Assembly (NCBI RefSeq): GCF_000003605.2
Contig: NW_003152750.1
Location: 1,478 to 23,210, forward strand
Direction: 5' to 3'
DNA length: 21,733 nt
DNA from: Saccoglossus kowalevskii
Lineage: Eukaryota; Hemichordata; Enteropneusta; Harrimaniidae
In this document: positions 1-9,900 of the stretch, one piece after another
Position numbering within the stretch: the first letter of the stretch is position 1
How the letters are laid out: each line of letters begins with the position of its first letter
Program-made: the position numbers and the translations under genes
Notes under the pieces: model-generated
Databases searched by the model: none
Seen by the model: the letters and a program-made list of their open reading frames with translations, nothing else
What the model was told of the DNA's origin: nothing

Positions 1-780
1 CAAAAACATCAAAAAACATCATGTGCCATCGCAGCAGAGCGACCCCATTTTTCTTGTCTCTTTATTGTGATTAGACGAACTTCAGGAAGAAGTTGTAGAG
101 ATTTTGTTTGATGGCTACAGTAACGCCGACTTGGACATTGAGGGTTTTGAGTTTGACGAAGATGGCAATGAACGTACAAATAAAGATCTGAGAAGTTTTT
201 TCAAACAGCTATGAATTTTTATAATTATTACAGTGTAAATTTGTAAATTATTGTTGATCTTGTATGACAGTTGATTCGCAATTTGTCAAGACCGGAAATC
301 ATTTTACGTAGTTTAACCCCTGACATTTTAATTCATTTTGGGCGTGTTTGTCGGCGGGAAAATCCTAATTCAAATGATAATAATGCATATTGTTCATTTA
401 TTTCTGTTGCATGTTTTCATTTGTCGTTCTATTCCCTGTCGCAGTTCAATCTGCATGTTGTCAATTTTCAATGCATGTTAAGAACCCTGGGCTTATACCC
501 GGATAAATACAATATTTACCCTTCAGAAGTGGTTATTCTATGTGACATAAAGGCATTCAAGTTACGCAAAAAATATTTCAACAGACCTAGAAAATAATTT
601 CCTGGATACTTGGTTTTTCCAAAATAGCCTTTTTCATTCTGAAAACCCACCACTCCAAGTGTTTTGTATGTATATACGTGTTGAACAATTTGAAAATAGT
701 CCATTCTATATGATTTCATGAGAGGATACACAACAAATGTTTGTCAGAGACGCCACCATAATAATACATTTGCCACTAAC
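1..780 (-). other. Partial intron of the HELZ-like gene (left edge)
   Basis: This stretch follows the GTTAGT donor (780 down) of the last HELZ exon in the window. The next HELZ exon would encode the region between the EKWM motif and the helicase core. I looked for it on the minus strand and did not see it, so the intron runs past position 1. Open stretches here on both strands have no recognisable domains. The only coding-like segment is the plus-strand one at 75–214, listed separately. Confidence 0.6.
75..214 (+). CDS. Possible 3'-terminal exon of an unrecognised plus-strand gene
   Basis: A pyrimidine-containing stretch ending in AG at 73–74 is followed by 45 open codons and a TGA at 212–214. 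The first codon would be split, with its first base in an upstream exon outside the window. The frame is closed at 68–70, so a splice is required. The peptide begins ELQEEVVEILFDGY and contains DLDIEGFEFDEDGN: strongly acidic, then a basic/hydrophobic end SFFKQL. I do not recognise the family. Acidic segments with an EGFEF-like core occur near the N-termini of some transposon-derived proteins, but here the segment ends in a stop. It would lie antisense inside a HELZ intron, so a nested gene or a transposon remnant is plausible. No canonical AATAAA follows closely. Confidence 0.3.
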
Positions 781-970
781 CACATTGAGAGGTGTAGTAG
801 AAGTCATCCACTTCTCTAGGATCTGTTCTGCATAGCTATTACCATGAAGCTGCCTGTCTTTTGCTCGTTGCATCTTCATTTTCCGGTACTTGTACCTTTC
901 AATCCATTCTGATAATTCATCTTCTGAATGTGCTGAAGTACACTGTTCACCAAATCTACATTTAGGAAAT
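781..970 (-). CDS. HELZ: HELZ-like coding exon 6: CCCH finger end and EKWM helix
   Basis: The acceptor TTGTCAG sits at 972–971 and the exon opens with the third base of a split Arg codon. It encodes residues 266–328: FPKCRFGEQCTSAH completes the CCCH zinc finger, SEDELSEWIERYKYRK is a charged helix, and LHGNSYAEQILEKWM is the segment best conserved in HELZ. The exon ends in phase 0 after LNV at a GTTAGT donor. The alternative donor three bases earlier (AAT|GTGGTT) is weaker. The split-codon phase fits only this acceptor: the other nearby AG (CATACAG) is out of phase. The first zinc-finger spacing is three residues shorter than in human HELZ. Confidence 0.85.
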
Positions 971-3900
971 CTGACAACGGCAAAAGAGAGACAAAATAAA
1001 CATGACTGTATGATTAGTATTTTTAAACCAAGAGACTATATCCATTTACTGAGAGATCTAGTGTTATGCGTGAAATCGTACAGAAAAACAGGACAAGCAA
1101 AGGTCATACCAGTAGTATCATAGTGATGTTATAACATCACATGGAATTCAGCAAACACAAAAATATTTCAAGCTTAATATGCTATATACATTTGTGGATG
1201 GTCAATTTTGGTGAATAAGGATATCACAAAAAAATAATTAAATTCTCTCTCGAAGATTTTGGTGTTATTTCGACAATGAGCTTTCAAAAAATTCAAATTG
1301 TTCAATTTTTGCGGCAGACGCCTATAATTCCCAAAATGGTGAGAGAACAGGAATAATGGACATGAACTTTGCATCTGTCATTTAGGGAGGTTTCACTGAG
1401 TTCCGATACCTGTATTAGTACACTTGTCATATTACTTTTAGATAGTTTTATCTGGAAAAGCTGCACAAACATGTTTTTGTAAGTAACCAGGTTACTGTTT
1501 CATCAGAGGAAACATTTAAAAGCTCAGCATCAGAAAACTAGCTGCTAGTTGCGCATAATTAAAGGACACTTGCAACAAACACACTTTCATAAACAAAATT
1601 CTGAAACTTTGCTGAAATTATTCATTGTGATTGGTTGTTTGGATATCTGAAATAATTTTTAAACAATGAACCTCAATTGTATATATTTTATCGATTTTCC
1701 AATCCAAAAGACCCCTCTAAGTCAAGTTTAACACTACATGAAAATCGCAAAGCTAATGTTTCCATGGGAACAAGCTTTTATTTTCCCCATTGTCAATTAT
1801 TTGATGGAATGTCAATATATTTTGACTTCTTCTCCAGCTGTGAACAGCATCATATTAGCTTCTGTGATTAAGCACACACTACCATTCATTTAAATATAGC
1901 TGCTTTCACTTGAGGTTTCTCCACATTTTCTCAATAGATCACCTCTAATTTGTGACCAGATTGAACATCTGTGACATTTTCTGCTCACCAAGGTATAATA
2001 CATTACTTGGGCTGAGTTGCGTTCTAACACAAATACTGTAAATGTATTCATTATTCATTTGGTTTTAATTTAGCTATTTTCACTGATAAGTATAATTCGC
2101 TACATTAAATCTACGTGAACATGTAAAATTAGCAAAGAACTCATTGTTTCACTTGCAAATTTATAAACGAAAAACCCAGTGAATATACTCAAAACATCAG
2201 AATAGCGAAATTAAATGTCAGTGAAAATAAATGGTATTACAGTAATGGGAGATAATCACCAAGCATCACTATATCGGTCAGTCGGCCACAGAGGCCAAAC
2301 TGTAATTGACCGTAGTGCTGAAATTTAAATTTTGCATGGTATTTAATTGTTGATGCCATATAATGATGTTTTTTAGTGCTTCTTATTGCATTAAGTTAAT
2401 TTCATGACTTCCTTGTATATCAAACATTCATGTGAACTAAATTCTTCATCTAAGAATTATGTTGATTTATTGTGTTTTATTTAGGTCTTAATGGCCCCAG
2501 TGTGCTGTTTTTGCACAAGTCTGTAAGTCTTTTGTAAACATCGCAGCTGCTGAAAAATCAGTTGGTCACCAATAGCTTGTTTATTCCAACTCATAAAATC
2601 ATAAAAGTGACAGTAATTTTGGAAGAGACTATGGAATATATAGATACAAATGAACTATTAGAAAGATGGAAAAAAAAATTACTTGTGAATGCTTTGCCTT
2701 GGGTAACAATGATCTCTTTGAATAGGCCAACCCTATACAGTATTTTCAAATGACATGTCAGTAAAGTTTTTCAAAAATTAAGTTGCGAAACAGTTTAATT
2801 AGCCATGCGGTACAGAATATGTTTACAAAAGAATATCAAGGCCTACCTATCACATAAAGAATACTCTTCACTAGTTACGCCTCTAGGCGGCGGCCTATGT
2901 TTCCAATCCCTGCCATCGTCTGACATTATAACAGCCTGATGACTTTCACTAGTACAATGAAGGTGAAGATCTACAGCAGTTTGACATTTCACATCACAAT
3001 AAGAACAGTAATAAAATTCTGCAATAAAAACAAATGAATATTTAACTGTGAGTCTCACAGCCTAATCAGTGACATCAGATACGAGTTGCAATGCATTCTT
3101 GGGAACTGTCTACTGACTACCTGTTCATGCTTTGCATACTACCACATATAGAATGTAAACAGCCTTAATTTCTTAAGAAAACAATTTGCGAATTTTGCAA
3201 GTAAAAAAAAAATTTGCAAAAATTTGGAGCAGTTCAAATTTCTCTGGTGTCCTATTACACAAATTTTTCAGTGGCTTTCATAAAATTTTGTCTTTACAAA
3301 TGCTATGAATCAGTGAAAATTAAAAGTATACAGTTATAAATAAAATATAATCAAAGGACGACGGTTGTTGTGTCATGTCCTGTTGATATGGGACTCATAG
3401 CGACATACATGATAATGCATGTAAAATACATTGTTTGTTTACATGAAATTCAAACACGTGATGGGTGACAACCACAGCCCTTTATCAAACACGCAAACAA
3501 ATCACATACTGTACTGTAAATGTTCTAAATTAGAAGCCACTCCTATGATACCTAAATTACAATGTTCTCATCAAAATCATGTCTTTTTGTACATTGCATG
3601 ACACACAAATCAAAGAACACTATGCACAAGTACTTTGTCATATTAAAACTAAGATATACCAGTACCAAATCTAAACTCTGAGAAAATATTACAGAAATTC
3701 AGCAATCTGAAAAAGTTATTACAGTAATTGACACTAATTTTTCAGATTTTTTTTTTTTTAAAAGTTTAGATCAAAGAATAGAAAGCTATGTTTATTTAGT
3801 GCCAAATTAACTGAAATGTGGAAAGTATGGATTTTAAAATCAGCTTGAGATAGTTGACTACCATTAAATCCAAAGAAAGTATAGTTGCCATAATTATTTT

Positions 3901-6900
3901 TCGCACAAAAAATGTGTCAAACACTTGAGAAAATTGTTGAGTCATTTACCAAGGTAAAATGTTTTGTCAAAACTCAGGTACATACAGTAAAAAAAAAATC
4001 ATAATACTTATAAAGATGGGTGCACATATGGTTGTCCAAAATCAGTGGAAAATTCTGAAACTGTTTATTTTTTAGAAAATTGCTTCATAAAGGCACAGTA
4101 TTGCAAAATATTTTATGCTGGATTAAAAATATCCAAAAGTTGATGCATTATGTATAAATAAACTAGTACAAATGAGATTGCTCCCCTGTCAGCAATACAC
4201 GTTTCAATTAAAGAATAGAAGATATCAGCATGAAATGAACAAATCTGAGAGAAGTCTACATGTAGTGCATATATGTACATTGTATAATAAAAAATTAACC
4301 AGACTTGCGGTTTTCAACAAGAAGTTGAAAATATCACTTTTTACAAAAAATATTCATCAAAATTAAAGAATTGAAGATACATGTATCATCACAAAATGAA
4401 CAAATCTGAGAGAAGTCCACATGTAGTACCCATATATGTAATACATGTATATCAAAGCAACCAGACTTATGTTTTTCAACAAGAAGTCGAAAGTATCACT
4501 TTTTACTAAAAATATTCATCAAAATTAGAGAATTGAAGATACATGTATCATCACAAAATGAACAAATCTGGGAGAAGTCCACATGTAGTACCCATATATG
4601 TAATATCAAAGCAATTGGACTGCAGTTTTCAAAAAGAAGTCGAAAATATCACTTTTACCAAAAACGACAAACATATTCCTCAAAATCTAAGAAGTCTGCC
4701 CAAGGAACATACATACACCAAGTATCAAAGCAATAACAATTGTAGTTTTCAAGAAGAAGCCGAAAAATCAAAAGTTGACACAGACGCCGACGGACAACCA
4801 CTAATATGATAAGCTCCACTTGACAAAGTCAACAGCAGAGCTAAAAAGTTGACGCAGATGTCGGACTAAGACAGACAATCACTCTTATGATTAGCTCCAC
4901 TTGACAAAGTCAACAGCTCTTATGTAATACAATGTAGCTTGATTATTCACAAACAACCTCATATAATTATAATACATGCAGTCATAGATACAGACATGAA
5001 AATGTCCACCCTTTTGGCGATGTGCATCTCTTACCTATACATTTGGCAGGTTTACTATTTCTTTTCTTATTTACATTAACATCATTGCCAGTTGGTGTTT
5101 GTTGACTTGCCGCTAAGTTACCTTTTGAAAACGTTGTGTGGTTTGATCCATCTACTGTGGCTTCTACCTCCTCTAAACTACTGTGTGCGTCATCCTCGTC
5201 TGCCCCCTGAAATTAAACAAGAACATGCGTACTTAGTTATTTAATAAAATAATAAAAGAGAACAAATTCACTGGTATGAAAAAAAAAGTTTCCGTTGTCC
5301 TGAAAGCATGGGTATGTGGAAAACACTGCATCATACCAGGGGTACATGTAACATCATGGAAACATTGAAGGAAATAGGTGATTTTCCGTTCAACTGCTAG
5401 ATCTCGCGAGACGCATGAAAGACGCGCGTCAAACGTCTGCCACAAAATGATCGAATGATTTGATTTTGAACTTGAATTTCATAACTCACATCGACCGGCC
5501 GATCTTCGACAGAGGAATATTGCTTTCAAATACCCTCACTTAATCGAAATTGTCTATCATCAAATGTGTACAGCACATTATTAAGCATGCAAATGCCCCC
5601 CAAAATATTTTTGGGTTTGTCGAATGTCACGCGATGTTTGACGCCACTACGACGATTTCACGCATAACGCGCGATTCTCGCAGTGAACGGAAAATCTATT
5701 GTCTCAATGTCCAATGTGACTGAGATGTTTGGAATTTGGGGAAAATTTCCCTGCACTTTACTTTGTGGAATCTTTGATTGCTTAGACTGCTGTTACATTG
5801 TTATTCACAGACTCTGTGAAAAGTATTGCTATGTGCTGTTGAATGATGTGTGACTGGGTGTGTTTAAAAAGGCTGCAGGCAATTTCAAATAACTTGCGTC
5901 TGCGAAGCGGTGATTCTGTCATGGAACCCATAAAAACAGAAAATAGCTGGCTATTGGCAATATTTGTTCAAATCACAAAAAAAGGATTGACAATTTCACA
6001 CAATTGCAGAAAAAAGCAAGGAACTGACGTTGGGCAAGGTTAGTGTGGTGGCTGATACAAGACTGACATTCATACATCTATGACAAATATGATACAAATT
6101 GGAGCCAGTTTATTTGCGCATTTTTGCGTGTTTGCGTTGAATGAGATTAGTCCAGGCATGTCATAGATATGGCCTAAAACAGCATTTGTTAAAACAAAAT
6201 GGCTGCCAGTCTGCCATTTTGAATCTGATCTGGAAAAAAATGAATGAAATATGTCCATGCATGACCGGTTTCTGGAATGGCAGAAATGCTTGATTTTAAT
6301 GAATTTTTAACACAAAAATGGTAGCCATTCAGCTATCTTGAACTGGATCATAAAAAAATGCAAGTCCCATGTCCTTATTTATGAGAAGATGTGTGGTGTA
6401 TGTGTAAAGTTTGAAGACGATCGGGCAAGGCATGTTAGGAAAACAAAATGGCTGCCAGTCGGCCATTTAGAATTCAATCTGGGGGGAAAATGATAATATT
6501 ATAATAATATAATATTAATATAATATTAAAATCCTTACCTCCTCTTGTAAAGCATCTAGTATCTTTTTGAGTCGATTCAGTTCTTTTAAGGCTTGTGAAT
6601 TCTAAAGAAAAAAGATGAACAATATTGATGCATTTGACTGCGTAATGCAAGACACAACAATGATATTTGTAATCAGTCATACGCACATGAGATATATTAA
6701 AATAGAATATATATAAAATGATATGTATTTTAAAGATTAACAATAAGGAATTGCACACAAAGTTATCACCTCTTCACTGCAATGATATCCAATGTAATTA
6801 TAATACTGTGTGATGCCAATTATTGAAACAGTGTGTACTACATGTACTACATTTCAAAACTAGACCAAAACTTGGGTAGTGAGGGTAATTGGTTTTGTTG

Positions 6901-9900
6901 AATGTAAAATACACCTTTTTTACAAACTAGTGTCAAAATATTATACCCCAAACAAACGTATGAATCAATTGCTGAATGTGATATAAGGGCAGAGCATGTA
7001 GCACTTACTGATGTAACAAAAGAAAACTGGCTGTAGTTGTTCTGTTTTTGTCTAAATAGGGTGTTTGATAAGATCCTATTTCTTACATTAAATATTTGAA
7101 GGCGAAAATTTATATTTCTATATGCATAACATGCCCAGCCAAAATATTGTCCTATAGTTTTACTTTCAATGTTCAAAAATTGTGATAAGGAGGTTAAATG
7201 CTCATCAACAATTAATTAATAGCCCAATACTAATACAGGATGAAGCACTTTTTATATGTTGAGTCAAAGGTGTGAATGGAGTAACGATGAGGGGACTCAC
7301 CTCAGGTTCTAATTTGCGCCATAGCTTAGCCACATTGTGAGCATCGTTAAATTTGCCTAATTTACTAAGAGCTAAGGTTTTGCGCATTAATGCTTTACAG
7401 TTCTTGTTATCTGTTAATATCAATATCTTGTCGCAATCATCAATCACCTTTTCATGTTGTTTCTGAAAGAAAATAGAAGCATAGATTACATAAAGTAACA
7501 TGAGATGTTCAGCAAAATAAACCAACACTAGAGGTATCTGAACTAGTTTTTGAATTATTAACTTCAATTTAACGGCCAAGCTACTTTCTGATTGGCAAAA
7601 TTTATAGGTGTTTGTGTTGGGTAGCCAATCACGCAAAATCTTGTGAGAAGCTTTGCATCGACTGCAATTGTATACATCTTGCCAAATTTTCAATCAACAA
7701 GACATTTGAAAGTTCTCTTTGTGCTAGTTATATTAAAGTGGAGAGGTTGTCGCGAGTGTGTCCTTGAAACTTGAGTCCAAAGTGGCATATACAACAGATT
7801 GTAAATTCACATCAAATTCAAACACGTGTTGCATGACGACCCTTTCGATTTAAGACATAGCAAAGAAAAACATAGATCACAAGTGAAAGCATGTCCAAGT
7901 TATCACAATTCAAACAAACAAGATGGCCGCCAGTCGGCCATATTTTATCAAATTGCAACTTGAATTGACATGTACATGTATCCATTTATGACATGTTAAA
8001 TATCAATGAAAATGATACAGGGTGACAGAGATATAAGATATTATAAAATATAGATATAGAGATTATGAAACAAAGTGACATGTATGATGTATGTGCCAAA
8101 TATGAATGAAAATACATAAATCTTGGAAATATAGTAGTAAGGCCAAAAAGTCAGATGGCCATCCTTGATCGGATTTTGAAACAAATTGTCATGGACATGT
8201 ATCCTAACATGTATAAAGTATGTGCCAAATTTGAGTGAAAACTGACAAAGCATGTCCAAGATACCACATTTAAAAAAAAACAAGATGGCTCCCAGCCGGC
8301 CATCTTTTATCCAATTGTGATAGAAATTGTCATGGACATTTATCCTAACATGTATAATATATGTACCAAGTTTGAATGAAAATTGACAAAGCATGTCCAA
8401 AATACGACATTTAAAAAAAAAACAAGATGGCTGCCAATCGGCCATTTTGAATCGAATCGCCAAACCACTGCATGTGCACATGTCCCACATAAAGTACAAG
8501 GCACATGCAAAGAATGAACAGAATCGGTCCAAAGGATTCTGAAATATGACTCCGGACGGATGCACAGACACCTGGACAGACGGAGACCGAATTAAAAGTC
8601 CCCGTTTCCGGACTTCGTCTGAACAGGGACTAAAAATAGCCATTAAAGAAGATAGGAAAATCACAAAGTCACTGTTTCAATCAAGAGAAGTTTGGATGCC
8701 TCTGATTTTCATTTGCTTTTTATCATTTATCTGAAGAAACATTCCAGTCAGCAAAATATTAATAATTTTTCATTCATCTTTAAAATCAACAAATTAAATT
8801 TGTGGACATATGCACTATAAGTCAGTAACACATTAAGGTTTTTATCAAACTACATGTATCACTAGTACATGTCGACGATTAAACTACGTAATAAACACGG
8901 TACAGATACTGCATAGTGCTTAATTATCTGCTGTGGTTTATTTTCCTTAAATTTTTGAATGCGCTAAATTAAAACTCTGTGAATATTTCTCCTTCTACAG
9001 TACATTCAGTTGAAATTAAACATTGCCAGCAATTTGATCAAAATCTGATGGATGGATGGATGGTTTTGGAAACACATAACTACATCTAACTAATTCCCTC
9101 TGCACGTTACGTTCAGATCTCGCAGGATCAGTTTACAATCATAACTCATGACATGCCACTTTTGTGTAAGGTGTGCTCTATTGGTTGACAGTTGCCATCA
9201 GAGTAGTTCGTTGTGATTTAGATTATTATTTGTACAAACGTGTAGTTAGAGGCAATTTCACCGGTGACCAGAATTAAAAGCAAATAGAGCCATTTGCCTC
9301 TACCTACAGTGTATCTAAATAGGATTGTAATATGACAATAGATTTAATGAAAAACACATCAAATTTAGTGACAATGTGGGAAATTACCAATATTTCATTT
9401 AATTATTATAAATAATCCTTGTCAAAAATAACAATACATGTGTGTTCTTCTCAGGTGTACGAGTCCTATTAGAGAGAGGGTTGGACAAAAAATTTGTGAC
9501 AGTCCTTTTATAGCCTCCTCTCAAAACCGCAATTGATTGAGTACCGTAACTGCATTTTATAGTTCCCATGAGTTATCAAGTTTCAATCTCAGTATAACAA
9601 ATTTACTTTACTGATGTATAATATCTCAAATGAATGACGTCTTATTAATAGTAAAATCCTTGAATCAGTGTTTTAATAGATTGCAGTTGGTTTTTATATA
9701 TTTGGCTACCGATAGTCCAAAACTTGGTCCATGTAACTGATGGCATTTGTTTTACAACCATGCAAATAGCAGGTAACAAAGGTCGCTCACTAGCTCACGA
9801 TCTGCTATTCCAACATTACACATAAATTGTTTTAGTAATAAGGAGACATGCATGCATATTTAATAAAAGCAGCAGCAAACAATGGTATTATTTTATCTTT

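Larger units (their letters stand above)
3019..5034 (-). other. HELZ-like intron 4, repeat-rich at its 5' end
   Basis: The donor is ATAG|GTAAGA at 5034–5033 and the acceptor AG lies at 3020–3019. The portion 3060–4180 is AT-rich with homopolymer runs (A near 3205, T near 3750) and no gene content that I can see. The portion 4205–4916 is filled by tandem repeats, listed separately. Confidence 0.8.
5207..6538 (-). other. HELZ-like intron 3, with a MITE and an ATGGC repeat
   Basis: The donor is GAG|GTAAGG at 6538–6537 and the acceptor AG lies at 5208–5207. It contains the inverted-repeat element 5362–5710, the ATGGC-type array 6150–6482 and an AT-only tract next to the donor. The open frame at 5843–6043 has no recognisable content. 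Confidence 0.8.

Noticed and set aside
271-597. 108-aa plus-strand frame near the left edge
   Set aside because: No domain, no splice context and composition like intron sequence. It overlaps an equally meaningless minus frame.
8041-8664. 207-aa open frame on the minus strand
   Set aside because: It runs through the ATGGC repeat array. The peptide repeats with the DNA units (KMADWQPSC, IKDGRLGA-like segments) and has no domain, so it is a repeat read-through.
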